Source of the DNA: Davidsoniella eucalypti
Taxonomy: Eukaryota; Ascomycota; Sordariomycetes; Microascales; Ceratocystidaceae
Direction: 5' to 3'
NCBI GenBank assembly: GCA_004009845.1
Contig: RMBW01000135.1
Location: 1-64,000, forward strand
DNA: 64,000 nucleotides
Made by a program: the position numbers and the translations under genes. Under the pieces are notes generated by a model. That model saw nothing but the letters and a program-made list of their open reading frames with translations, was not told the DNA's origin and did not search any database. The number at the start of each line of letters is the position of its first letter. The first letter of the stretch is position 1. Shown here piece after piece: positions 9,365 through 22,300 of the stretch.

Positions 9365-10885
9365 TTATGACTTCAACCAAGGGTCGTCAAGCAGCTCACG
9401 CGCTGTGGCCCGCTCTTCAGGCAGCCAGGTCAGCATACGCTTGGCAAAGTTAATGAAGAGACGCTGCTCCTCACTGCCCTTCTCGAAGAAGCCGGTGTAG
9501 TTCTCGAAGCAAAAAGCCTTGTCGGGAACCAGAGTCGGGTGCATGAATTTGCCCCATTTGTCGAACATGATCTTGCGCCTCTGGGGTGACGCGCGGTCGA
9601 TAAACTCCTTGGGCGGCGGGCCGATGAGGCGAACCATCTGTCCCATACGGGTGATGTGGTTGAACGACGAGCTCTCGTCCATACGACCGTCGAGAAGGTT
9701 GACTTCGGCGAGAAGCTCCCACATGACTAGGCCCAGGTTCCAGATATCGGCGGGATAGCTCCATCCGCACTCCATGACGACCTCTGGGGCACAGTACTCG
9801 GCGGGCTGGATGATGTGGTTGTGCTTGGCTAGATCACCGCGGACAGACAGACCAAAGTCGGTGATCTTGACGTAGGTGACGGGATGCTCGACAGCGCCAA
9901 ACTCGGGGCGAGACTCGTACACACGACGGCCACGACGCTTGATGAAGGGGGCAGGGTCACGGTCGTTTTCTTGGACATAGCGCTCCAGAACGCCAGCGTC
10001 TTCGAAGTCGATCATGAGGTGGTCGGCCTTGAGGTCGGTGTGGATGATGTGGCACTCGGTGTGCAGGTAGTCCAGGCACTTGAGGATACTAGGCATAACC
10101 GCCTTCAGAGTAGCCGGCTTGATCACGCCGTCGGCCTCTTGCTGGCGACCGAGCAGCCACAGAGGCTGACGGAGAGGCTCGAAGGTCATGCACATGTGGC
10201 TGCCGTTGGTGCCGTTGATGGTGAACGAATCGATCATTTCACGGAGGTACTGCTGTCCAGGGTGCTTGGTGCGCTTCTCGAACATGTGGCGGGTGAGGTC
10301 GAACTCCTTTTCGGCGGTGGCCTGGATGACGGGCGATGAGTTGGAGATCTTGATGGCAACGTACTTGTTAGTAGTGGCGCCGATGTGCTCAGCCATCCAC
10401 ACGGTCGAGCCGGTGCCCCAGCCTAGCTTGGAGACGAGGCGGTAGCGGCCATCGAGGATCTCGCCGATCTCGGCTGTGTAGAAGCTCTGCGGGTCGTAGG
10501 CGGCGTAGCGCTCTTCCTCTACGGGCTTCTGGGCGGCGACGCCTGAGTAGGCAGCACAGTCGCTGTAGGGGCGGTAGCCGATTGGGCGGGCATTCTTGAG
10601 CTTGTCTGCGGCGACGGCGCTGCTGGCGGCGATGCTGGCCATGGAGCGGGTGCCAGAGTGTGTGAACTGCGGGTGGACGATGACCTTCCAGGCGGGTCGG
10701 TGGTCGACAGCCTTGTGGGCAGCCCGTCGGTAGAAGTTGCCGATCATGATGGGCGGCAGGGCGTGCAGTGGGTAATATTGATGGGCGGTGGTATGGTTGA
10801 TAGTGTTGATGGTAAGGTTGGAATTGGTTGTGCAGATAAGAGACAAAAAGAGGCTCACGATGCTTCTACAACTACAGACCAGCAA
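9365..10885 (-). CDS. SRPK-like serine/threonine protein kinase with altered catalytic loop
   Basis: Uninterrupted frame of 506 residues. Domain order is SR-protein-kinase-like: Gly loop LGWGTGSTVW (154-163), VAIK lysine K179, catalytic HTDLKADH (282-289), a spacer insert containing RRGRR, DFG at 343-345, and an APE motif in YCAPEVV. The HTDLK form is typical of SRPKs, which phosphorylate splicing factors. The metal-binding Asn expected in the last position of the catalytic loop (KxxN) is His289, so activity may be reduced or changed. The first ATG is at 10885. A Met at residue 47 (10747, MIGNFYRRAAHK) starts a basic, amphipathic stretch and may be the true start, because the preceding 46 residues look like translated leader. 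Several short fungal paralogues of SRPK exist; which one this is cannot be told. Confidence 0.88.
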   Translation of the reverse strand: MLVCSCRSIVSLFLSLICTTNSNLTINTINHTTAHQYYPLHALPPIMIGNFYRRAAHKAVDHRPAWKVIVHPQFTHSGTRSMASIAASSAVAADKLKNARPIGYRPYSDCAAYSGVAAQKPVEEERYAAYDPQSFYTAEIGEILDGRYRLVSKLGWGTGSTVWMAEHIGATTNKYVAIKISNSSPVIQATAEKEFDLTRHMFEKRTKHPGQQYLREMIDSFTINGTNGSHMCMTFEPLRQPLWLLGRQQEADGVIKPATLKAVMPSILKCLDYLHTECHIIHTDLKADHLMIDFEDAGVLERYVQENDRDPAPFIKRRGRRVYESRPEFGAVEHPVTYVKITDFGLSVRGDLAKHNHIIQPAEYCAPEVVMECGWSYPADIWNLGLVMWELLAEVNLLDGRMDESSSFNHITRMGQMVRLIGPPPKEFIDRASPQRRKIMFDKWGKFMHPTLVPDKAFCFENYTGFFEKGSEEQRLFINFAKRMLTWLPEERATARELLDDPWLKS

Positions 10886-13800
10886 ATGGCTGGATCCTTG
10901 CTGTAATGCGCCGTTTCGGTTGGTCGACGGGGTCTGGAATGGCCCAATTAGGCTTTTTTGTTGTTGTTCGTCGGCTGCAGGAACGATTGACGAGGAAGAA
11001 TCAGAGTCAACGAGAGAGGGAGAGATAGAGTGATGAGAATGAGCAACGGCAACAACAACAACGAGGACGAGGACTTAGAGATGAAGTCGAAGATGGTATG
11101 GCAAGAAGAAGAGAAGAAGAGGACAAGGTCTGCGGCCAGCTGGGAAAATCAGAGGGGGATTTGTTCTTATGAATGAGCAGAAATCAACCAACTCCCAGCT
11201 AGCTAAGAGGCGCGTAGCAGGTATAAAATAAGGCTTTTTTCGTTTTTTTTTCCGTTTCGCTGTCTTGGGTTACAAGATAAAATAAAACTGGGCTCTGCTA
11301 AAAGGCTGCACATTTTTCTCTTTGTGCTCGTCCCCATTAAAAACCCGTCAGCTGACCTTGTTCTGGGGCCAGGCCATATCTCCATATATACAAATCGACA
11401 ATAATTGCTTGAAATGCGCTACAAATGCCGCCGCTTCTAGCTTCAGCTTCCCTGCCATCCCGCACTCGGTTTTGTCCCCTATTTCCGTGCGTCAGTCAGT
11501 TCAATCGATCAAAGGGACAATCAATTAATTGGATTGGGCTCTCTTGGATTTGCAGTGTTTTGCTCGGCTCTGCTCTGCTCTGTTTTCCTTTGCTTTGTTT
11601 GTCTTGGACTAGAGATCAATTGTCTCTCTTTTTATTCTACCTTCTGCCCCTGGCTGTGCCATCCCACATCTTGCTATGGACTCCATGTACTTATTGATGC
11701 CATTTGGTCAATGCTTCTGTCATGCTGGCTGTGTAGGCAATGCGTACGTACAAGAGGCGTGTGGTTCTATTTTATTTGTTTTATTTATTTGTTTTCCAGC
11801 AACTACTTGTTGCAGCGCTGTGGCGGTGGCTAACAAGCCTAGCATGGAAACTGCCTTTGCTGTGACTGTTAGTGTTTCCTAGTTATAGTGTGTTTTGTTT
11901 GGCTTCTTGGAGAACCAGAAGAAATCGATTGAGATTTTCTCGGCATGCGCCAGATGCGGCCTCTGTTTGGCCCCAAAGATGCGAATGCGATCAAATCCGT
12001 CATTAATCTATCCAAGCTCTAGGGCTGTTTCTTTGCCTGCTTTTTCGCACTTAACAGCAGTCCGTGGAATTGGGCACTGATAACAAAAATAAAAATTAAT
12101 AGTAAAACAACCTGTACGTTTTTTTGATTTTATGTCTGTTTTGTTTTCCATTCACGGCTTCCCTTTTGGTGTGCCCAAGATTTGGCCATGGCTGGCAGCC
12201 TTTTCGTCCGTTGCGACACTGCAATTGCAGCAAACGCCGATTAGTTTCCCTCTCTTTCCCTTTTTCTTTTCCCTTCAAGATTTGGTGATGTTTAAGGTGG
12301 TTTGTTTACTAAAGACCTTCTTTCTCTTCCTTAATTCCATCTCGGCCCTTCCAGACCGCTATTGCCTCCTTCCAGCTCCAGAGCCCCAGTTTCAGTGCGA
12401 TCAACAAAGGCGCTTCTTAGTGACGCCACTAGTCGGCAATGTGCGTCCGAAGAATAAATTATAAATTATAAAAATTGAATCTCAAACCCTAATCACACAT
12501 AGCTTCCAATTGCCCACTGCCCGTCACACCGAAGCTCATGCCCTGAAAGGCCCCATAACAGGGCCTGCAGAATTTAGCAGCAGCGGTCTTAGCACCATCA
12601 CGGTTCAAGATGCTGTGATTCTTATGATACGACCGCCCAACTCTTCTCATTCTTCTATTCTTCTCTCGGCTGACTAGCCACCCCTTCGGCTCATACGTCC
12701 TCACTCTCAAAAGCCTGAAAAAGAGCCCTGTCCGAGATATCTCGTTTTTCCTTTTCTTTCTCTCCTTCTCTCCTTCTCTCCTTCTACATCATTCTAGGCT
12801 TGATATCTCCTGCATCTCGGCAATTTCATATTACCCATACTTCGTAAAACATCACCAAAGACAAGCTGTCAGCTGATCAATCGCCGCGTCAATCTGAACA
12901 TGCATCCCGCTCTTTGTGTGTCCATTCAATTCTGTAGAGCTGTCTAGAACCGCCCGTCTCATTGCCATGACGGCCTAAGACCCAATGCGATAGGGTTAGG
13001 GTAGGCACGACCTCAATGGTCCAATATCTTTGCCTAGTGCTGGTACGGGCGAGTTTTGCCACTGCCACGCTCCAAGATAACGGAACGAACGCAGAGTTTT
13101 TATTTCTCGTTTTATTTTTGCCCATATCCGGCACTGCCTTATAGAGCGTTACTGGCAACATTGGGATCTGTTCTTCTATCATAGGGCGAGTTCTCCAATG
13201 CAACTACAACAATCGTAGCTCTTGGGGTTTTTATACGACATGTAGATTTACCATGTCCTCATAGCCAAGACTTCTTATGATGAGCGGTTTTTTGATCTCG
13301 CCTTGAGTGAGCTACATGTGACTAAAGATGCAAGTCTGTGAGACCTGCTTTGTCTATGACGCTGTACCGCCAACCCATTTCCAGTATCTTTAACCACTGC
13401 ATGCCCCTTCCCCGCCGCTGTGTAGATTTACCAAGATATATGATGTGCTTGTACATACATGTACTCATGTCTTATCTTGCTATTGTGTAGGTAGCCATCG
13501 GCCAGCGGCAATAACACAAGCCGAGCCGCGTCCGGCCGATTTTCCGAACAGAATAGGAAGTTTTACCAGCTAAACTGAGCCAACCAACATAGCCTGCATA
13601 TGCAGATACACACAGTATGTGCTCATAGTCATCACTCGTCTGACATCAAGGGCAAGAAAAGAGTAGAAGATACCATACGATTTGCATAAGATGATGTAAA
13701 CTTCAAAGTATTTCTGTTTCCGTCGTAAACTGTAAATAAAACGCCACTGTAGCTCATAAGTATTTTAAGTCCCCAAAAGTGCTACCAAGAACTACTAATC

Positions 13801-16800
13801 ATAGTATAGTTGCCGCCTGGTCGATAAAGTCTTGGCTTTTATACAGTAATACGAAGAGGCGGTTTTGCACCTTCGTCTTTCTCTATCCATCTAGACGGAA
13901 TTGGCGTTGGGTGATGAACCTTCATTATCATCTCTTGGTTTTATATGTAGTTCATGCTTAGATTAATAACAGCAGCGAATGACCATGTCTTCACCATGAC
14001 TGGATAGCTTTAGATAGACAAAGAGACTTCCAGAATGACGCTACTTTCATCATTGTTACTTGAGACACGCAATGGAAATTGTACATATGTATGTATACTA
14101 TATTTGAAAACGAACAAGGTCACATGGCATACTTAGCGGTTGCTCTAATTCATGTTGCTTTTTCACTCAAAAAACAACAGCTAGTCGGAAAGCGTCAACC
14201 TATGTAGCTTAAAATAAATTAAAATCGGTCGTGTTTGCTATGGAAAAACAAGCTATCTACGTTGAAGAAATTGGAGAGGACTATTGAGATATTTAATAAA
14301 ACGCCACAAACTAACTAGAGGAGCTTGATTTCAGTAATGAACTAGAGCCTCGAATCTAGAGATCTCCAATATAAACCAAATTTTACTGCTAGGCAATAGA
14401 TCTAGATACATGCTAACTTGGTCACACAACCATAAAAATAATCGAGAATGGCCATGCGGGAGTTAGAGTCGAGGTGGGAAACAGACTAGTTGAAGTCATC
14501 TCGTCATTGGGAACTCCAGGATTCTTAGTCTTTTCTGCACTGACCAATGTATTATCACGTGACGATGCCCCAGATCCGATGCAAGCAGAAAGTCGAACTT
14601 CATGACGACGCATTGGTGATAATATCGCCGCTACTTCTCATCATGACTAGATTCGTAGATCAAAGGTGGGCAAGAGTAGGTTTAGGGAGGTAGTAGCAGT
14701 AGGGCATACCATGTGACATGCCACGAGTCTGGTGATACATGCCTATATATCATGGTAAGACGATACTAGCGGTGTATGAAATATTGATCCAATATATCTT
14801 TGCACAGGCCATACAGCATGATTGAGTGAGATGTCATGATTATAGGATATAGAAAAAAAAGAAATATGGAAATTCCAGTGTTGTCCACTAAGGATCCAAT
14901 TTGAATTGATAGAAGCAATAGATCTGTCACATGAGTAAAGTTCACAGTAATGGTCTAATATTATAGGAGTGGGATAAATGGATATAAGTATTGATTGGAG
15001 AATAGGAAGTCACTGTGAGTGATCTGTGTTGTCTAATCTTGATATAGATATCATGGCGTATCAACGAGGATAGTTTCCATCCACTTCTTGCAACTGAATT
15101 TTTTTAATACAGCACATAATGTGAAGACTTGCTCGTCTATTTAATGCTTTGAGATGGAAAGCGAATATCCACGCATATAGATGTGAATATTTTCTTTACT
15201 ATTATTTTGTCAAAGGTTGGATCGTATTACATATCGTGATGTAAGTGTAACTTCACACTGAGGAGGAGTATATTTTGTGCAACCTTTATTTCTTAAGGGT
15301 TAACATGTACGTAGCACACCTGCTCCGCAATATTTCAATATTGGCATTGTATACAGATATGAGTCTACTGAAAACTCTCTATATTGGTTAATCATATATG
15401 TATAGAAAGCAACAAGGAAACAAGTCATGAATACCATTTGAAGGAGCCCTTTACGATGTTGAGCTAAAAGCTGGCGTTGCACATCTTAATATTACGGAAA
15501 ATTGAGTAGGGTGTATGATGATATACTGTGGGTTGAGGTAGTTGGATTATGTTAGCCATCCCATCACAGATTATAAAAGTAGATTAAAAAAACAACCTTG
15601 GATATACCCACAGACAAATCTGACGATCAAGTGGAGAATACTGGGGAGTTGGGTAGATCTTGGTAGTTGGATTTTTTGGCATATCGAAGCCATCTACAAC
15701 ATCCTTTATAGTAGTGAAGAATCAGGATCAGCCTAGAGTGACATAAACATGAAAGAGCGAGCCAACTAGGTAATAGATGTTTGGGCTGTATGGTAGGATG
15801 GTCTGGTACTAAATCTGATTCCTGGGGGGTGATCATAACCATGGAGTACGAGTGTCGACTCGGAGGATCTACTTGATCGTCGATTTCTCTATCTAGAAGG
15901 TTGTCGTAAGCTTGAACGCCATGGAAGAAGCCTCAAGTATAATTTGTCTCATGATATACTGTATGTAGCAGGTTAGTGCCATTCTAAGTGAAAAATGTAT
16001 ACTATAATGGAATGCCAAAAGAACCCTGTAATGAACGAAAATAAGTTGGTAGAAGGATGAAAGGATGTCTTCACTTGTACTTCCAGCTACAAAGAACCCT
16101 GAGCAAAGAACGGTGGTGCAAGAAACAAAAACCCTACATTATACGCTCCTGTTATAACTATGATACTATGGTAGTGGAAAAGTCCTTCAATGGTCTAGAT
16201 AGGAGAATGGATTGTCGTTCTAAAGGAACAAGAAGGACTCGAGTAGTTTGTCGTGCTTTTTTTTGACAGCGGCGCACGGGCAATTCTAGACAGAGATATT
16301 TAAGAGAATAATAGGACTAAAACCCCCCAATATCAGGGCCGAGAAGCAGCCGACTTCGGGGTTATCTCCAGCTTGTTTTTTTGGTTGTAGAACGCCGGGG
16401 GATGATTATTTTGGACCCGAGTATATTCTCCTTGAATGTAACTGAATATCTGTAGACTATATTTTCTTCGACGGGCCGAAGCCGTTGATATGAGATGTGA
16501 TTTTTGTGAAGAAAAGCTAACTTATATAAGTACCCTTGTGATTCGTTATTAGCTTTACATGTTCATGAATTAAGCTCTACAGATTCTCGTATTTGCTGGA
16601 ATATAGTAGTTGTCAAGTATATATAAGGCTTACGCACCAGCACATAGCTAGTTGGATGGAAGTGAGAATTCATATTTTGCTTCTATCTTTTCTTCAAATT
16701 TATTACGCCAAGCAACCACCTCTGTCTTGGAAGAGAAACAAAAAAAAAACGCTATTAAAACAGGATATAGAAAAAAAGAGGGAGCTTGGTGCACGGACAG

Positions 16801-16961
16801 CTTTGACTGGGCTGCTACTCTACAAGAAAGAAAGAAAAAGATGTATGTACAGCAAGAGAAAGGAAGAAAAGGAAGAAAAGAAGACAGTCGAGATACATAA
16901 AATGAAGATAGAAGAGACATTCACAGACAATAGATCACTTCAAATATGGTTACAAGAGTGC
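10886..16961. other. about 6 kb without a supported gene
   Basis: Contains scattered short frames with no domain features, several T- or A-rich runs, and one telobox-like AAACCCTAA at 12484-12492. Base composition is typical AT-rich intergenic sequence of this window. No transposon ends, tRNA or other RNA gene was recognised. Non-coding transcripts cannot be excluded. Confidence 0.4.
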
Positions 16962-19329
16962 TTAGTAGCGGCACATGCGGCCAGTGTACTCATCAACAGT
17001 CCAGGTGTCCGAACCAACGGTCTTAGTCGACCAGAACAGGAAGTTGGGATCGTACTTCTTCTTGATGGTCAGCAACGCATCGTAGTTATCACCGAAGAAG
17101 TCGGCCTTCCAGGTAGGCTGGCGGAAATCAGCCTCGTTCATGTAAGTGCCGGAGTCTGGAGTGACATCGTTAAGACGGGGGACGAAGTCGTTGGTCATAG
17201 TCTCCTGGTTGACGATCATCTGGTCCCAAGCAGAGGGCGTGTTGCTCCACGAAGTGGTCAGCTGCATGTGAACGCCAGATGTGCGCCATGCGGGCAGAAC
17301 GGCGTTATCAGTCAGCTCGACGCCGGCTGGGGGGGCAGCGTTGACGGCGGAACCGACGGCCAAAGCACCGTTTTCGGTGACATAGCGCAGAACCTCGGTC
17401 AGGTTGTCGTTGTTGTTGGCAAGAGTGTCGCGGTCAAGCAGACGCGAGCCGAACTGGTAGGCCGACACCTCTACGTGGCCGTAAGGCAGGGGACCCATCC
17501 AGGTGTTGTAGTGCTCGTAGTCAGTGTCCAGCTGGGTGGTCGACTTGGAGTAGGGCACGTTGTAGTTGGCCAGCATCGCCAACCAGGGAGACATCATGTC
17601 CTCGATGTTGGCAACGGTACCGTTGTACAGGGTAATGGGGTTGATGACAAAGACGGCGCTGTTGAAGTAGTATACCACCATGGCGCCCTGGGCAGTCATG
17701 TTGGGCACCAGCTGGTTGAAGGCGGCGATAATCTCATACCACTCGTCACTGGTCGAGTAGGCAGCAGACATCTTCAGGCCCAGACCGGCAATCGACAGCT
17801 CTTCGTAGGAACGCACAGTGACGGACATGACGACGGCGAAGGTGCCACCACCACCACCGCTCAGTGCCCAAAAGAGCTCCGTGTTCTGCTTGCGGTTGCA
17901 GGTCAGGTGCGAGCCATCGGCAGTGACAACCTCCCACTCCAGCACCTGATCGGCACCAAGACCAAAGGACGAGGACAGGGCGCCGTGGCCACCGCCCTGG
18001 GTGAAGCCTCCGGCAACGCCCACAGTAGGGCACTCGCCCGTCACGACAACACGGCCCTGGTCACCGGCGGCCTCGATGGCCTCGTAGCCCAGAACACCAG
18101 CACCCATCTTGAAGGCGGTACCGTTGAACGAGCGGTCAGACCACTCGGCTGAGCTGATGTTCTTCAGGTGGTGCATCCAGATGCCCAGGGCACCAGCGCC
18201 CGTAGAACGGCCGAGGAAGCTAGACAGGACGAGGAAATATTAGCCAGGCTGCTTTTGTGTTTGTCGATGTTTTAACCCGTCAGATTTTGTGGGGTGGAGC
18301 TAAAGCCCGGAAAGAGAGAAAACAGGGGGGGGGGTAGGCTGTGCCGTTTTAGCTTGTAGAGTTGCGGCGTAGGATCCGGATAAATAGGATGCAGTAAGAG
18401 GAACAACTCAGGGGTTCGGATAACTACCTCGAGTGCCGTTTGGAGGAGATGAGAGAGCAACGGCAGAAAGACTAAAAACTCGCCCGTCGTTGAAGAAGAC
18501 CAGGCGTGCTGGAAAATATGCAAACAAACTCTAGACAGGCCATGGACCAGAGTCGAGACAGCTCTGCTTCCCTTTTGGCTTCAGGGCTCGAACCAAAGGG
18601 AATGAGGGAGACAAGGTGGTAGATGATGGACCTAGGCGTAGCTAGTACTTGGTACTTACTCATGGCCGGTGTTGCGCACGACAACGCGCAGATTGTTCGT
18701 CTGAGCAAACGCGAGCGCGGCCGAGACATCGCTGACCGAAGTCACGTTGACGGCATACTGCACATAGTTGCCCAGCTCGCACGGGAGACTGCGGTCAGTG
18801 AAGGGATCGCAGCTTTGGTTGGCAAAGAAAGGCGACATAACAGACGAAGAGGAAGGCTCGCTAGAAGGGAAAGACGCCATGTTAGTGCTTCTGGTGATTG
18901 GCTAGTTGGAGATCGCCACAGTCGCTACTAGTCAAGGGAGTATGCTAGATATTGTAGAGAGCGACAGGAACCACAAGGATGCGTGCACTATGGGAGAAGC
19001 TCTCTCCAACAAGTCCATATAAGTCCTCGTTTATCGGTTGCATCTTCTTCTACTACTGTCACTTACTGAATCTCGGGCAGTGTCCAGTTGTCCTGGAGCT
19101 CCGAGCACGCCTCCTCGTCATAGTTCGGGTCGTGGCACACAGAGCCCAGCGGCACCGTCTTGACCAGGCGACCGCCAACAGTCGAGTTCAGGCTTGACCA
19201 ATTGGAGGTCGAAGGCCAGCAATCGTCGCCGGGCAGACATCTACAGTTGCCAAAATCAGTGGAGTTGACAGCAGCTGCCGATCCGGCCATAAGAGCGGCA
19301 ACTGTGGCCGCAAAGCCAAAGGACTTCAT
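16962..19329 (-). CDS. secreted FAD-linked oxidoreductase, BBE family
   Basis: Three exons: 19329-19067, 18860-18660 and 18219-16962; 573 residues, normal for the family. A signal peptide (MKSFGFAATVAALMAGSAAA) is followed by a Cys-rich start, the PCMH-type FAD domain, and a C-terminal BBE segment (LFWSTKTVGSDTW). RNTGHD (His154, created by joining exons 2 and 3) and GECPTVG (Cys218) sit 64 residues apart, matching the His and Cys that bind FAD bicovalently in berberine-bridge and glucooligosaccharide oxidases. The first intron has a clear ACTAAC branch site before its TTCTAG acceptor. The second, 18659-18220, is unusually long at 440 nt but joins exactly in the conserved motif. Substrate is unknown; relatives oxidise sugars, alkaloids or secondary metabolites. 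A TATAA-like box on the minus strand lies near 19572, about 245 nt upstream. Confidence 0.92.
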
Positions 19330-22300
19330 AGTGAACAAGGGAAATATAGAGGGAGGGGGTAAGCTTGTGAAGGAGCGAATGAAAGGGTCGGTGAAGGGAT
19401 AGCGAGAGTAGGTCAAATCACGACTTGGAGTGCCAAGGAACAAGAGGAAATGAGGAGAAGCGCCTAGTAGCAAAGAAGGCCAACAAGAGATCCGAAGTCT
19501 GGGGAGGAAGAAAGAAAAAAGAAAGAAAAAAGAGATATCACGATCTGAGCCAGAACGGCTCTTGCGATGTCTTTATAAGACAGAAAAGCGGTCTTCATTC
19601 CATCTGAGACCCAACGTGCGGCCTCAGACCTCAGTTCCGCATCTTACGAATCGAGCATTAAACTAAACTACTCTATCCGTCCGTTCGCACTGCTTCCGCT
19701 GCCAGTCGACTGCTAAAAAGCATTGATGATGTGCTAGTAAACGTGCTATCGTCGTTCTCTGCCACTTTTGGCCTGTTCCTCCGTGCCAGGGCCGTCCAAG
19801 CAGCCGGAGAGCGCATCTCTTTTGGTCTGTCTGTACTAGGGTGGGCTGAAAGACTAGCTGACGAGAGGCAAGAATATATACGCAAGACCAAGAGATGGAC
19901 AAAGGAGTTGGTTTCTTCTTCGGGCTTGGAGCCTCCGAGGACAAGAAAGTGCTTGGACAAGAACGGAAAAATAGCGAGCGAGGCTCCTGCGATCTGCCCT
20001 AGACAATAGACTGGCTGATGGAAAATGGCGGAAGACCAGCGGGCAAGCAAGATTGCTATTGCTAGTGGCTGTAGTTGTCTTTGTTTTGTTTTCTTTTTGC
20101 TTGTTTTCTTTCCCATTAAAAACACGTGTCGCATTGTCTGGTGTTACCGTTGTCGTCGGAAAAAGTACTTGCGAACTCTACGCGCCACAATTGGCAGTTG
20201 CCCCGAGCTGCCTGATGGCTATAATTCGACGGTCAGTGCGTGCGTAGGCGCAACAGGCTCGTGATATTCTTTTCTTTTTATTCTGTCCTATTTTCTATCT
20301 ATAAGCTCATTGTCTGTCACTTACGTAGACAATATAAAGAAAAGAAGCATAAAATATAACTAATAAGAATGGAGATAAGCCTTGCTACGCCATATCCACA
20401 ACAAATACAGCAGCGAGTCAGGCAAGCTGCAGATGCTGAAAGATATCAAGAATACTTGTGGAGATGTCTGGAAAGCCGCGTTCTGAGTACTAAGTCGAAA
20501 GATAGCTACGATTGTATCCCGAGTCTAGAACAGAGTCCTCGTTCTAGAATCAAACAAGATAGGTCACGAAGATTTTCTTTGTGCCGCGAGAAGCAAGGAT
20601 TCAGCGTGATATCAGGTAGGTCTAATACGCTCTATCTCCTCTACTATTCAAAATCCAAGTTGTCACGCCCTATACTTGTCGTACCATAGGTAGCATAAAC
20701 TAATCATACATACGTCTAATCGATATCACCTCGCTTTTCAAGCCGATAAACTCGCCGTAAAAAGCCCGGCCTAGTAAGCATCGTAAATGTCACTAGGCTT
20801 TGGCCTAGCCCAAGATACATAACCTGTTAAGAAATCGCCTTCAAGGAACTTTAGTCTCTTCCTTTTCCTTTCGTCTTCCAACGAGCATGTGGCAACAAGA
20901 CCATTGAAAGTGGAAGAGGGATCTCAATTATGTAGAAAACACGTACAAAAATCTTAGTGTCTAATCTTTGATACTATGATGGTCGAGCTACGAAGTTCAT
21001 GGTTAAAGATCTTTGCTTCTTCTTCTCTTCTCTTCTCTTCATGATATCAACAGACCAGTTACATAATGAGACGTATACAGATATAATCTCTCAGTGCAGT
21101 AGTCTCTGCAATAACCACTTCTAACTACGGGGTTAAACTATTAATATCATCTTCTGCATCTGGTAGACCGGGACAACAACGCCAGAGTCTTCATGGCAGA
21201 AACAATAATTCAAACTCTAGGGTGACATCGCAGTTTCCTAGTCACTGTTGTTTTTTTCTTTTCTTTTTTCATCCTCGGAAATAGCATTGATCTGCAATGC
21301 TAGTGAGATCTTGTCTAAGAACTGGGAGAATTTCTCTAGGAGACCCCAAGCACTATCCTAATGAGAAAATCACTGAGAAATTGTCGCACCAATCGTTTGG
21401 AATTCATGATTAACCTGCTCTACGCCTTCAAGCGGTGATCCTCTCTAGTGTTTCCAAGCACAGTCTTTCTATCATGCCCGCTCAGCAAGACTGCACTACA
21501 GATTGACAGAATCTCGGTTAACCCTAGCCAGCAAGTAGACTTACACTCTCAGTCCCAATAAAAACGAAAGACCATGTATGTCTGTGCTCTTGTCAGACTA
21601 ATTGTCTCTACTCTATACATCCTGTGCTTTCTTTTCTTTACGCTCGGACCGTCGCGGCGAACCTTTATAACGATATCCGTTCTGTTGTCTTTCTGTTTGG
21701 GAGCTCTCGGACATTGGTTCGCCGGTTGTTTGCCTACTTTCTCTCTTTTCTTTTCCTTCTTTAGTAGAATAAACTAGCCCGTCCTTTCCCGTCCATCCAT
21801 CCACGTTGTCAAGCTGGTTGTTTTTTTTAGGACGGTCCGTTCGTTAATGTCAAACTCCTTCCCTTCTTCCTTTGGGGATCGGTTCGTGAAAAAAAGATGC
21901 TGGACGTGGTGATGTTCTGGCATATGCGGTTCCGTACCCGTCCTGTCTAGATACGGGGTATTCTTTCGTAGCACCAGAACTGTGTGATATCGCGTCGTTG
22001 TTTGTATGACAGAATAATTGTCTGGAACAAACCAGATAGTCATTGCTATGTCGCAGTAGATTGTTCGCTTGCTGTGAAATGCTTATTTCCGAAGTTGCGT
22101 AATAGATCTTAACCACCATATATTAGCATCAAAACCTAGTTTTCTTCAAAGTCAGACAAGATGCCATCACACAAACGTATGATGATCCATGACTAAATTA
22201 CTAAAAGCTATTCTCCGCGTGTTAGTTTCCGCTTTGTCAAACCAGGATTACAAAGATACATAATGTCCCTAACCTAAATAAACACCAGCTGTTAGTTTGC

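Noticed and set aside
9884..10339. 151-codon plus-strand open frame
   Set aside because: Antisense shadow of the SRPK-like kinase.
12984..13000. GGGTTAGGG resembling telomeric repeat
   Set aside because: Single occurrence without tandem array; not a telomere or interstitial telomere.
16593..18152. 519-codon plus-strand open frame
   Set aside because: It is antisense to the third exon of the FAD oxidase; the minus-strand product has clear motifs and the plus-strand one is a compositional shadow.
18560..18620. GGTTCGAGCC on the minus strand resembling a tRNA T-loop
   Set aside because: The flanking bases do not form a T stem and no acceptor or anticodon arm fits; it lies in an intron of the flavoprotein gene.
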